A stretch of DNA of 64,000 nt from Blautia faecis (GTDB lineage Bacteria; Bacillota; Clostridia; Lachnospirales; Lachnospiraceae). The DNA lies in the NCBI RefSeq assembly GCF_020554845.1, contig NZ_JAJCIA010000002.1, positions 133,573 through 197,572 on the forward strand, read 5' to 3'. Positions 43,869 through 52,814 of this stretch are shown in pieces. Position 1 is the stretch's first letter; every line of letters starts with the position of its first letter. Made by a program: the position numbers and the translations under genes. The notes beneath the pieces are model-generated. The model made no database searches. It was not told the DNA's origin and saw only the letters and a list, made by a program, of their open reading frames with translations.

Positions 43869-44020
43869 TAATAAAGTATTAAGACTCTCGTAAATTGTAA
43901 CACATGTCGCAGTACACCTTTTTCAAAGATACTTTTGAATGAGTTGTGTTATCAGGAATGTGTGAATCGTGATGATTGTTTTTTATGATTTTATAAGCTG
44001 CTTGTAAGGGGAGTTTTGAA

Positions 44021-45016
44021 ATGAAAATAATACAGGAAAACGAATATTTAGATACTATGAAAAATGAGGTGGAACCTTATTTAAAGGCTCATTGCCGAGA
44101 TGGGTACATTCCAGGAGCAGAAGACATTTACCATGAGAAAAATGGAATTATAGGAAAAATCCATGTGAAACGTTATCTGGCAGATGATCCAAAAGGGGTG
44201 GTTGTAATCAGCCACGGCTTCACAGAAGGTGCGCCAAAATATGAGGAGATGATTTACTATTTTTTACAGGCTGGCTATCACGTATACATGCCAGAACATA
44301 TGGGACACGGCCAAAGCTACCGCCTGACAGCAGATCCCTCATTAGTATATATTGATATCTGGAAGCGGTATGTAAGGGATTTTTTGAAAGTATGCCACGA
44401 AATTAAAAGGGTACATCCAGACCTGCCCCTGAACCTTTTTGCCCACTCCATGGGCGGTGCAATCAGCGCAATCGCCGCAGCCTGGGAACCCGCTCTTTTT
44501 CATAAAGTGATATTAAGCTCTCCTATGATCAAACCGCTCACTGGAGGCGTGCCATGGCCGTTGACTGTACTGATTGCCCATGCAGAATGCGTTTTGGGAA
44601 AGGAAGAGTCCTATGTCTTAGGACAGAAGCCATACGACGGAACCGACACCTTCCAAACCAGCGCTGGCACCTCTGAACCTAAATTTATAAGGTACAACAA
44701 CCTGCGAAAAGAAAAACAATTTCTCCAGACCTGTGCACCATCCTATGGCTGGCTGAAGGCAGCCATAAAAATGAGCTGGTATTTAAGATACCACGGCTGG
44801 CAGAAACTCCAGTCTCCTCTGCTCATTTTCCAGGCCGAAAAAGACGATTTCGTATCCGTCCGCGCACTTCAGAAATTCGCAGCGAAAATCAGAAAGCGCG
44901 GTGCTGTCCCCTGCGAGTATGTTTACATGCCCGGGACGAAGCATGAGATATATTGTGGCGGGGATGAGACGATGGAAGTTTATTGGGATATAATAGAAAA
45001 GTTTTTAGGAAAATAA
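44021..45016 (+). CDS. Alpha/beta hydrolase (lysophospholipase/monoacylglycerol lipase-like)
   Basis: A 331-residue enzyme. VVISHGFTEGAPKYEEMIYY is the oxyanion region, the nucleophile Ser143 is in FAHSMGGAISA, and the acid and His are in QAEKDDFVS and PGTKHEIY. No signal peptide. Substrate probably an acyl ester of a lipid. AAGGGGAG precedes the ATG. Confidence 0.9.
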   Translation: MKIIQENEYLDTMKNEVEPYLKAHCRDGYIPGAEDIYHEKNGIIGKIHVKRYLADDPKGVVVISHGFTEGAPKYEEMIYYFLQAGYHVYMPEHMGHGQSYRLTADPSLVYIDIWKRYVRDFLKVCHEIKRVHPDLPLNLFAHSMGGAISAIAAAWEPALFHKVILSSPMIKPLTGGVPWPLTVLIAHAECVLGKEESYVLGQKPYDGTDTFQTSAGTSEPKFIRYNNLRKEKQFLQTCAPSYGWLKAAIKMSWYLRYHGWQKLQSPLLIFQAEKDDFVSVRALQKFAAKIRKRGAVPCEYVYMPGTKHEIYCGGDETMEVYWDIIEKFLGK

Positions 45017-45040
45017 GTTTGGTGTTGCCTATAAAAGAAG

Positions 45041-45187
45041 ATTATTAGTGTAGGAAACTCTGCTTTGCTGGAGCCCATTGCAGATGCGTTTTCCATATCT
45101 GTTACTGAACTGATTTCCGGTAATACCGTGAACAACGCTAACGTGTCCGCAAACATAAAAAAAGAAACGAGCATATTTTGGAATTAA
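45041..45187 (+). pseudogene. Fragment of an XRE-type regulator
   Basis: The frame reads LLEPIADAFSISVTELISGN and NNANVSANIKK, the end of an HTH domain and the linker seen in Lachnospiraceae XRE regulators. There is no start and the HTH proper is missing; it stops at 45187. It follows the hydrolase gene by 24 bases. Confidence 0.55.
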
Positions 45188-45333
45188 AATAAAATTAATT
45201 TTAGAACAAAAAAATTGATATACGCCCAAGTAACTGAATGAAATAATATACAATCTCTTTTTTTGGTATGGTACTATAATGAAAACAGTCTGACATTGGT
45301 TCAATATAATATCATGAGATCGGAGAATGATAA

Positions 45334-45837
45334 ATGAACTATAAAAATGTAAAAATAGATAAAACAGCAAAAATTGCGAAGCAGTCCGTAATCATCGGTG
45401 ATGTAACAATTGGCTGTGACAGCTGTGTGCTATACTACAGTGTAATCCGCGGAGATGACGCGCCAATCGTAATCGGTGAGGAAACCAACATCCAGGAAAA
45501 CTGCACAATCCATGTTAGCCGCGACCTGCCAGTGCACATTGGAAATAATGTCACAATAGGCCACAATGCCGTAATCCACAGCTGCACAATCGGCGATCGT
45601 ACTTTAATCGGAATGGGCGCCATAATTCTTGACGGAGCTGAAATCGGCAGCGACTGCATCATCGGCGCCGGAAGCCTTGTCACCAAAAACACTATCATCC
45701 CAGACGGCTCCCTGGTAATGGGAAGTCCCGCGAAGATTAAAAGAAACCTTACATGGGAAGAGAAGATTGGGATTGTGGAGAATAGTAAGGAATATGTGAT
45801 TGTGTCAGAAGAAATGTGGAAGCAGGGAGTGTTATAA
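45334..45837 (+). CDS. Gamma-type carbonic anhydrase-like hexapeptide-repeat protein
   Basis: A 167-residue left-handed beta-helix protein. Repeats of the [LIV]G type run from IGDVTIGCDSCV to IGAGSLVTKNTIIPDGSLVMG, with metal-ligand histidines in HVSRDLPVHIG and IGHNAVIH. Often hydrates CO2 or acts as an acyl-like scaffold. The ATG has GGAGAATGAT upstream. Confidence 0.92.
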   Translation: MNYKNVKIDKTAKIAKQSVIIGDVTIGCDSCVLYYSVIRGDDAPIVIGEETNIQENCTIHVSRDLPVHIGNNVTIGHNAVIHSCTIGDRTLIGMGAIILDGAEIGSDCIIGAGSLVTKNTIIPDGSLVMGSPAKIKRNLTWEEKIGIVENSKEYVIVSEEMWKQGVL

Positions 45838-45841
45838 ACAA

Positions 45842-48826
45842 ATGAGCAAAATTGATGAAATGCGATCCGGTTTTGAAACTGCATATATAGACGGGGCTGT
45901 TGCATCTGGTAGTACATATCGTCCTAGATTTGTATCAAACAATTACAAAAAAGGGAAAAAGGTTCTTTCATCCATAGAAGATGAGCTTTTGACATGCGAC
46001 CGTTTTCAGATTAGTGTAGCTTTTATTACTATGAGCGGTATCACTCCATTGCTTCAGACACTAAAAGAACTTGAAAAAAGAAATATTCCAGGTGAAATTC
46101 TGACTACTAATTATCTGAATTTCAGCGAACCAAGAGCTTTGGAGAAACTTAATTCATTATCTAACATTACTTTGAAAATGTTCGATGTAGAAAGAGCAGC
46201 CGAAGGCTTCCATACAAAGGGATATATTTTTAAAAAAGACGAAATATATCGCATTATAATTGGAAGCTCCAATATCACCAGCGCCGCACTTACCAGCAAT
46301 CGTGAATGGAATACCAAGCTGCTTTCAACAGAACAAGGCGAAATGGCGAAAGAAATTGTTGCTGAGTTCAGAGAATTATGGAACTCATCCTATGCCCTAT
46401 TTTACGATGAATTTTATGAAAATTACAAAGAACGTTATAAGATAATAAAGCATCAAAGAGAAATTGCCAAAGAACAAGAAATTACTTCAATTGAAAGCTA
46501 TAAATTGAAACCCAATAGTATGCAGGTGAAGTTCATTACAAACCTTCGGAAAATAGTGGAATCAGGAGAGCAAAGAGCACTCTTGATTTCTGCAACAGGA
46601 ACGGGAAAAACTTTTGCCTCGGCCTTTGCGATGCGGGAATTAGGTTACAAACGAGTACTGTTCCTGGTACATAGAGGTCAATTAGCAAGACAGACGAAAA
46701 AATCTTACGAAAAGGTCTTTGGAAAGTCTGTTTCTATGGGGCTGGTAGGTGCTGGGTATCATGAGTATGATGCGGATTACATTTTTGCTACAGTTCAAAC
46801 GTTGAATCGTAATGAGCATTTATTCCAATATGAAAAGGATGCATTTGACTGTATTATTCTGGATGAGGCTCATCATGTTCCAGCCAATACTTATCAGAAA
46901 GTAATGAAACATTTTACTCCGAAGCTTTGGCTTGGTATGACAGCAACTCCGGATAAAAGAGATGATAATATGGAAGGCAGAAATGTCTATGAGCTTTTCA
47001 ATTATCAGATCGCATACGAGATTCGGCTTCAACAGGCAATGGAAGAAAATCTGCTTTGTCCGTTCCATTATTTTGGAATAACAGATTTATCAATTATTGG
47101 TGATGCTGAAAATGCCTGTAGAGATTTTTCTATGTTGACAAGTGATGAGAGAGTAAAACATATTATCGGTCAAGCTGATTACTATGGCTACAGTGGAGAA
47201 AAAGTCAAAGGGCTAATCTTTTGTAGCAGTATAAAAGAAACAGAGAAACTGTCTGCGAAGTTTAATCAAATAATGAATCCTTCCACTGGACGTAAGTTTA
47301 GAACAATAGCGCTTAATGGGAATGCTTCTGAATCGGAAAGACAAGCTGCTTTTGAAAGATTGGCAATGAACGATGATGAAGCAACAGATGACAACCAGCC
47401 GTTGGATTATATTTTCTCTGTCGAAATACTAAATGAAGGTGTGGATATTGTTGAGGTTAACCAAGTTATTATGCTTAGACCAACGCAGTCCCCAATTGTT
47501 TTTATTCAACAACTTGGACGAGGTTTGCGAAAAGCCAAGGGAAAGGAATATGTAGTTATTCTGGATTTTATTGGAAATTATAATAACAATTTTATGATTC
47601 CAATTGCGCTATCTGGGGATAGAACTTACAATAAAGACAATATTCGTAGATACATTATGGAAGGCGGAAGGATAATTCCAGGAGCTTCTACCGTACATTT
47701 TGATGAAATTAGCCGGAAAAGAATTTTTGCATCTGTAGATAATGCAAACTTCAGTGATATTAAGCTTATCAAAGAAAATTACACGAATCTGAAGAATAAG
47801 CTTGGAAGGATTCCAAACCTTCGTGATTTTGATGATTACGGAGAGATGGATGTTATTCGGATTTTTGACAATAACAGTCTTGGTTCCTATTACAAATTCC
47901 TGGTGAAATATGAAAAAGAATATAAAGTTCGGTTGTCCTTGGATGAGGAAAAGGTAATTGAATTTGTATCTAAAAAATTAGCAAATGGAAAACGTATACA
48001 GGAACTTCAACTGTTAAAACGGATGCTCACGTATTCTCATGGGTTTCCTAAATTAGGCCTCTTTGCAGAGCTTTCCAAAGATATGAAATCATATGGAAAA
48101 GAACTTAGCCAGGATCAAAAAGAAAATATTGTAAATGTGATGACAAATGAATTTCCTGCTGGAACAGGTAAGAAGACCTATTCTCAGTGTGTGTTTATTG
48201 AAGAAGCTGGAAATGACTATAAACCAACGAAATCGTTTGTGGAAATGTTATCAAATGATGATTTTTATAATATCCTTAAAGAATTGGTTGATTTTGGAAT
48301 AAACCGCTACGAAAGAGATTACAGGAATAGTTATGCTAAGACTGATTTGGTTTTATATCAAAAATATACTTATGAAGATGTTTGCCGCTTGCTGAATTGG
48401 GCACAAAATGAAGTGCCTTTAAATATTGGTGGTTACAAGTTTGACAAAAAGACAAAAACATTTCCTGTATTTATCAATTATGATAAAGAAGAAAATATTA
48501 GCGATACTACCAAATATGAGGATCATTTTATTCCTGGCTTTCGAGATCGCCTAATTGCAATTTCGAAATCTGGAAGAAGCTTGCAGTCAGAGGATGTACA
48601 GAATTTCTTAAAAGCGAAAGAGCGAGGAATCCAAGTGGAACTTTTTGTACGAAAAAACAAAGATGACAAAATTTCCAAAGAATTCTATTATCTTGGCACT
48701 ATGACTGCAAGTGGAAAAACGAAAGAATTTAAAATGGCAAATACAGAAAAAACAGCAGTGGAGATAGAGTGGATTCTTGATGTACCTGTAAGAGAAGATA
48801 TTTATGAGTATATTGTGAATTCATGA
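45842..48826 (+). CDS. PLD-like nuclease / SF2 helicase / DUF3427 protein
   Basis: A 994-residue protein with three parts: an N-terminal phospholipase D-like domain (HTK at about 124, IIGSSNITSAALTSNREWN), a superfamily 2 helicase (Walker A SATGTGKT near 250, DEAH box LDEAHH near 341, motif VI QLGRGLRKA), and a C-terminal DUF3427 region. Such proteins are linked with DNA restriction or repair in comparative studies, but no single role is settled. AGGGAG precedes the ATG at 45842. It is followed 13 bases later by a Nudix gene, so the two are one unit. Confidence 0.88.
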   Translation: MSKIDEMRSGFETAYIDGAVASGSTYRPRFVSNNYKKGKKVLSSIEDELLTCDRFQISVAFITMSGITPLLQTLKELEKRNIPGEILTTNYLNFSEPRALEKLNSLSNITLKMFDVERAAEGFHTKGYIFKKDEIYRIIIGSSNITSAALTSNREWNTKLLSTEQGEMAKEIVAEFRELWNSSYALFYDEFYENYKERYKIIKHQREIAKEQEITSIESYKLKPNSMQVKFITNLRKIVESGEQRALLISATGTGKTFASAFAMRELGYKRVLFLVHRGQLARQTKKSYEKVFGKSVSMGLVGAGYHEYDADYIFATVQTLNRNEHLFQYEKDAFDCIILDEAHHVPANTYQKVMKHFTPKLWLGMTATPDKRDDNMEGRNVYELFNYQIAYEIRLQQAMEENLLCPFHYFGITDLSIIGDAENACRDFSMLTSDERVKHIIGQADYYGYSGEKVKGLIFCSSIKETEKLSAKFNQIMNPSTGRKFRTIALNGNASESERQAAFERLAMNDDEATDDNQPLDYIFSVEILNEGVDIVEVNQVIMLRPTQSPIVFIQQLGRGLRKAKGKEYVVILDFIGNYNNNFMIPIALSGDRTYNKDNIRRYIMEGGRIIPGASTVHFDEISRKRIFASVDNANFSDIKLIKENYTNLKNKLGRIPNLRDFDDYGEMDVIRIFDNNSLGSYYKFLVKYEKEYKVRLSLDEEKVIEFVSKKLANGKRIQELQLLKRMLTYSHGFPKLGLFAELSKDMKSYGKELSQDQKENIVNVMTNEFPAGTGKKTYSQCVFIEEAGNDYKPTKSFVEMLSNDDFYNILKELVDFGINRYERDYRNSYAKTDLVLYQKYTYEDVCRLLNWAQNEVPLNIGGYKFDKKTKTFPVFINYDKEENISDTTKYEDHFIPGFRDRLIAISKSGRSLQSEDVQNFLKAKERGIQVELFVRKNKDDKISKEFYYLGTMTASGKTKEFKMANTEKTAVEIEWILDVPVREDIYEYIVNS

Positions 48827-48839
48827 TGAGGAGAAGATT

Positions 48840-49241
48840 ATGAAAACAGTTAGAGTAGTTGCAGCCGTAATAAAAGCTGTTAATGAAAAAAGCGAACCCA
48901 TTATTTTTGCAACCCAACGTGGCTACGGTCCCTTAAAAGGCGGCTGGGAATTTCCCGGTGGAAAAATAGAACCTGGCGAGACACCGCAGGAAGCGTTAAA
49001 ACGTGAAATTATGGAGGAACTTGATACAGAAATTGCAGTGGGAGAGTTAATTGATACCATCGAGTATGACTATCCAGATTTTCACCTTTCCATGGACTGC
49101 TTTTGGTGCGAGATTGTGAAAGGGGATCTTGTGTTAAAAGAACATGAAGCCGCAAAATGGCTGACGAAGGAAAAAATGGGAGATGTAGAATGGCTGCCAG
49201 CGGATGTGACGGTGATTAAGGCGATTAGCGTAAGAATGTAA
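48840..49241 (+). CDS. MutT-like Nudix hydrolase
   Basis: A 133-residue protein. KTVRVVAAVIKA begins it, and the Nudix box is FPGGKIEPGETPQEALKREI then MEEL. It resembles 8-oxo-dGTP diphosphatase of the MutT/NudG branch. GAGGAGA precedes the ATG. Joined to the helicase gene, so it may clean nucleotides for, or act within, the same system. Confidence 0.9.
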   Translation: MKTVRVVAAVIKAVNEKSEPIIFATQRGYGPLKGGWEFPGGKIEPGETPQEALKREIMEELDTEIAVGELIDTIEYDYPDFHLSMDCFWCEIVKGDLVLKEHEAAKWLTKEKMGDVEWLPADVTVIKAISVRM

Positions 49242-49340
49242 GAACAAGGTGGAATATGTGGAATGATATAGCAAATATATCGGCTATTGCTACTTTGCTT
49301 TTATTTGTATTTTATTTTCTTGGACGATTGTGACGCACAT

Positions 49341-49372
49341 CTTGCAGAAAGCCTTTTTAAACATGCTCTAGG
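49341..49372. repeat. Dispersed repeat family B, half copy
   Basis: CTTGCAGAAAGCCTTTTTAA and ACATGCTCTAGG match the right half of the family B element, with TTTAAACATG in place of TTTCAGACACG. Confidence 0.45.
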
Positions 49373-49462
49373 AATTTTGCACCTTATATTGGATTTACGG
49401 AAGCAGAGGTAAAGACGCTTACCGAGAAATATAACCAGGATTATGAGAAGAAAATAACGGGA
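49373..49462 (+). pseudogene. Fragment of an AAA-ATPase-like (PF09820-type) protein
   Basis: The frame NFAPYIGFTEAEVKTLTEKY resembles the middle of the AAA-ATPase-like/DUF1703 proteins common in Lachnospiraceae, where IGFTE.EV..L..KY precedes the WYDGY motif. No start, no end; it runs into the next gene's ribosome-binding site. Confidence 0.45.
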
Positions 49463-49472
49463 GGAACTCACC

Positions 49473-50015
49473 ATGGGACATTTCTATTTTATCCGACACG
49501 GGCAGACCGTGTGGAATGTTGAGAACAAAATTTGCGGGGCTACAGACAGTCCGCTTACAGAATATGGACGCGAGCAGGCAAAGAAGACGGGACAGAAGAT
49601 TCTTACAGAGGGGGTTAAGGCAGATGAAATCCTTTGCTCTCCGCTTAGCAGGGCGGCAGATACGGCTCAGTTGATTTCGGAAATGACAGGAATTCCATAC
49701 AGGGTGGAACCAAGGCTGATTGAGCAGAATTTTGGAAAATGGGAGTCCACTCCTCGGGATGGGAAGGATTTCAAGAAAGCAAAGGAGTTTTTTGCATGCA
49801 GTCATGAAGGTGGAGAATCCACACTCAGGCTGGCGCAGAGAATCTATAATCTTCTTGATGAAATAAAAGCAGAGTCCGATAAAAAGACCTACATCCTGGT
49901 TGCTCACAACGGAATCGCCAGAGTGGTACAGTCCTATTTTACGGACATGACAAATGGGGAATATGCTGCATTTGGAGTAAAAAACTGTGCTGTGGTTCGA
50001 TATGATTTTAAATGA
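49473..50015 (+). CDS. Histidine phosphatase family protein
   Basis: A 180-residue protein of the phosphoglycerate mutase-like branch. FIRHGQTVWNVENK holds the catalytic RHG, LCSPLSRAADTAQLI and VAHNGIARVV the other His and Arg. Substrates range from phosphosugars to nucleotide derivatives. GGGAGGAA precedes the ATG. Confidence 0.92.
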   Translation: MGHFYFIRHGQTVWNVENKICGATDSPLTEYGREQAKKTGQKILTEGVKADEILCSPLSRAADTAQLISEMTGIPYRVEPRLIEQNFGKWESTPRDGKDFKKAKEFFACSHEGGESTLRLAQRIYNLLDEIKAESDKKTYILVAHNGIARVVQSYFTDMTNGEYAAFGVKNCAVVRYDFK

Positions 50016-50167
50016 CAAAAGAATATTCGGAATATGAATGATTATTTTGAAACGGTAAGTAATCTTGAGGTAATTAAGCCGGAAAAGAAACGAATAACTC
50101 TGCGCCATTATCCTGATTAAAGAGGCAAACGAAGGAGAACAGGGAAAAGAGACTGGAGAAAAACTAA

Positions 50168-51673
50168 ATGATAGTTAATAAATGTTCGGAAATTTTATTA
50201 GCAAAATCAAAAAAACTATATGGGAACTACCGGGATAACTGTACAGTTGTCCAGAGAATGCTGGAAAAATATAAAAAGTTATATCCTAATATTTCTGATT
50301 ATTCTATAATGCATTTTATCGATATTGCAGAATTTTGTGATATGATAATGGATAAGCAGAAACTGGAAAATTTGAATGAAGATGAGTGCTACTGCCTTTT
50401 GTCTGCAGCGTTATTTGCACATATTGGATTTGGCTTAAATCAGGAAATTATGAATAGATATGTGGACAAGCTTGGAATTCAGAAGCAGGCAGAAGAGCTT
50501 ACGTTCTTTCAGGTTATGAGTAAATATCATGTTTTGTTCAGTGCATGTCTGCTGGAAGAATACGGCGATATATTTGAATTTCCATCAGATCTGCATAAAT
50601 ATGCCATAATCCGTATGCTTCACTTTATCGGTGAAAATGGTACAGCACCTGTTCAGTTAGAAGAAGCTTTGGTGTTGAACAATCAAAATGTTATCAGGCT
50701 GAAGGAACTGGCAGCTGTGTTAGCTGTTGGAAACCAGCTGGCAGAACTAAAAAATGCAAATATTGATTTGAGCTATGACAAGTTCGACAAATATAATTCC
50801 GAAGAAATCGTTGGATTTGTTGAAAGAAACGTGGTAAGAAGTATTAAGGTAAAAGATGGCAAGCTGGTGATAGAAGCAGGCGGTTCGGATTCGGCTTATA
50901 CACTGATTGAGCGGAAGGTAAATTTAATTATTGATAATTTCGGGAAAATTGTCAGTAGTCTGTCTAATCGGTCAGACCACAGTTTTGATCTTTTTTCTAT
51001 TGCTTCCATAGAGCTTCACCGCCTTCCGTCTGCGGAAACAGCTGAAAAAATCTATCTGAACAAAGAAATCGAAGAATTATGGACAGATGAGGACAGGAAA
51101 CTGTTTCAGAAGCTTTCTCCTGAGGAAAGAGTGTTTTATGCCGATTATTTATCCACAGAATTCGAGACAACCAAATTCCTTGTAGAGTTCGCGAAAACCA
51201 ACAAAGCCGTACTGGAAGGATTAGAGTACAGAGTGAAATCACCGAAATCCTTGTACAATAAGCTTTATCAGAGAGTAGAGAAATCCTTCTTTGATTCGCT
51301 GGCGGATGTAGTCCGTTATACGATCATACTGGATCCGGAAGATTATGTAGAACAGATCCGTTCTGTTATAACGGCTTTGTCTGAGAAAAACTGGAAAATT
51401 TATGCATTAAAAAATTATTGGACTAATGACAGTTTTCCATACAATGGCGTGAATACCAAATTTAAAAATCCGCGCAACTACCGAATTGAAATCCAGTTTC
51501 ATACAAAGGAAAGCTTTGATGTGAAAATGAGCAAGGAAGACCACGACTTGTATGAGCAGAGAAGAGTCCTTGAGCCTGGATGTGATGAGTATAACAGGAT
51601 ATTGCAGCTGCAGCTGAACTTATATTCTAATATGGAGTATCCAAAAAACATTGCACTTTTAGATAATATTTGA
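50168..51673 (+). CDS. Degenerate HD-domain / RelA-SpoT-like nucleotidyltransferase fusion protein
   Basis: A 501-residue cytoplasmic protein of unknown role. Residues about 20-130 look like an HD-superfamily helical domain (SDYSIMHFIDIAEFCDMIM ... LLSAALFAHIGFGL), but the HD pair reads H-I, so metal binding may be lost. A middle helical part has no match. Residues about 355-470 resemble RelA/SpoT synthetase: RVKSPKSLYNKLYQR (ATP loop), ADVVRYTIILDPEDY, PYNGVNTKF where Rel enzymes have the G-loop, and YRIEIQFHTKESFD for the acidic E-x-Q-x-H-T motif. It could make a pyrophosphorylated nucleotide or be a toxin-like variant. It is the first gene of a three-gene operon with overlap or short gaps. 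Confidence 0.65.
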   Translation: MIVNKCSEILLAKSKKLYGNYRDNCTVVQRMLEKYKKLYPNISDYSIMHFIDIAEFCDMIMDKQKLENLNEDECYCLLSAALFAHIGFGLNQEIMNRYVDKLGIQKQAEELTFFQVMSKYHVLFSACLLEEYGDIFEFPSDLHKYAIIRMLHFIGENGTAPVQLEEALVLNNQNVIRLKELAAVLAVGNQLAELKNANIDLSYDKFDKYNSEEIVGFVERNVVRSIKVKDGKLVIEAGGSDSAYTLIERKVNLIIDNFGKIVSSLSNRSDHSFDLFSIASIELHRLPSAETAEKIYLNKEIEELWTDEDRKLFQKLSPEERVFYADYLSTEFETTKFLVEFAKTNKAVLEGLEYRVKSPKSLYNKLYQRVEKSFFDSLADVVRYTIILDPEDYVEQIRSVITALSEKNWKIYALKNYWTNDSFPYNGVNTKFKNPRNYRIEIQFHTKESFDVKMSKEDHDLYEQRRVLEPGCDEYNRILQLQLNLYSNMEYPKNIALLDNI

Positions 51674-51699
51674 ACAAATTAAGGAAAAGGGGAAGAAAT

Positions 51700-52812
51700 A
51701 TGTTTTCTTTAAAAGAAAAAGAAGTAAATACTGGACGCCAGAGAGAGCTTGACCTGGTAAAAGGCTTTCTGATGATCATGATTGTATTTATACATTCCTT
51801 TCAGACAATTGCAGGTGCAGCAGCGGCAGAGTCAAGTGTACATAAAATTATGTTTGCCCTGTTTATGCCTACCGGAGCCTGCTTATATCTGTTTACCATG
51901 GGTTTTGGAAGTGTTTTTACACGTCATTCCCAGCCAAAGGACATGGTCAGAAACGGTATAAAACTGTTGATTTACCAAGGCATAAGCAATTTGTGCTATG
52001 CGGCAGTCATGACGGTCAGCTACGCCATTAGAAATTCTATTACAGGAGAAGTAGCAGGCAGCAGGGAAGTATTTGAAGCAAGTCGGTATTCCATGCTTAC
52101 ATTTGTGAATATCTTTTTCATATCCGGTATGTGCTACCTTGTACTTGCTTTGTACAGGAAATTTAATGTAAAACTTGGCGGTTACATAATAAGTGCATTG
52201 ATAGTGGGAATCGTAACACCTTTTACCAAACTGCTGGTTTCTGATAATCAGGCACTTAACTGGCTTCTGGATATGACCTTTGGGGGAAAAGGTGAGACAA
52301 GCTTCTGCTTTTTTCCATATCTGAGTTATGTATTTTTAGGATATGTTTTTGCAAAAGTAATCAGAAAAGTACCAGAGGATGAAAAAGGAGCTTTTTACAA
52401 AAAGAGCGGTCTGGTATGCGGAATCGTAGCGGCAGCCTGGTTTGTAATCTGCATCGTAATGCATCCGGGTGTTGACGGATTCTTTAATTATATGATCGAA
52501 CAGTATCGAACTCCCGGACTTGTGAAAGTAGTGGGAACCTTCTGCAGCATTATCCTTGTATTTGCAGTGGCATTTTTTCTCATGCCGATTATAGAAAAAT
52601 GGAAATTTGTTTACAATAAGCTGTGCTATTATTCCAGGCAGATATCCAAAATGTATGCAGTGCATATTGGAGTATATTGGACGATTGCTGGTTTTGCAGC
52701 TTTTTACGAATTTAGTGTAAGAGATTGTCTGATTTTGTCAGTCGTTGTGCTGATCGTAACAGATCTACTTGTGCAGGGATATCTGAAACTGACAGATAAG
52801 CTAAAAGGATAA
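51700..52812 (+). CDS. Multi-pass membrane acyltransferase-like protein
   Basis: A 370-residue protein with about ten membrane helices. RQRELDLVKGFLMIMIVFIH is the typical opening of the acyltransferase-3/heparan N-acetyltransferase-like families (R-x-x-x-x-D-x-x-K-G). It probably moves acyl groups to a surface molecule. GGAAAAGGGG precedes the ATG at 51700, 27 bases after the preceding gene stops; a longer frame overlaps that gene. Confidence 0.7.
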   Translation: MFSLKEKEVNTGRQRELDLVKGFLMIMIVFIHSFQTIAGAAAAESSVHKIMFALFMPTGACLYLFTMGFGSVFTRHSQPKDMVRNGIKLLIYQGISNLCYAAVMTVSYAIRNSITGEVAGSREVFEASRYSMLTFVNIFFISGMCYLVLALYRKFNVKLGGYIISALIVGIVTPFTKLLVSDNQALNWLLDMTFGGKGETSFCFFPYLSYVFLGYVFAKVIRKVPEDEKGAFYKKSGLVCGIVAAAWFVICIVMHPGVDGFFNYMIEQYRTPGLVKVVGTFCSIILVFAVAFFLMPIIEKWKFVYNKLCYYSRQISKMYAVHIGVYWTIAGFAAFYEFSVRDCLILSVVVLIVTDLLVQGYLKLTDKLKG

Positions 52813-52814
52813 AA

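Noticed and set aside
50034..50120. 28-codon frame before the RelA/SpoT-like gene
   Set aside because: Too short, no recognised similarity and no good ribosome-binding site; may be a gene remnant but cannot be supported.
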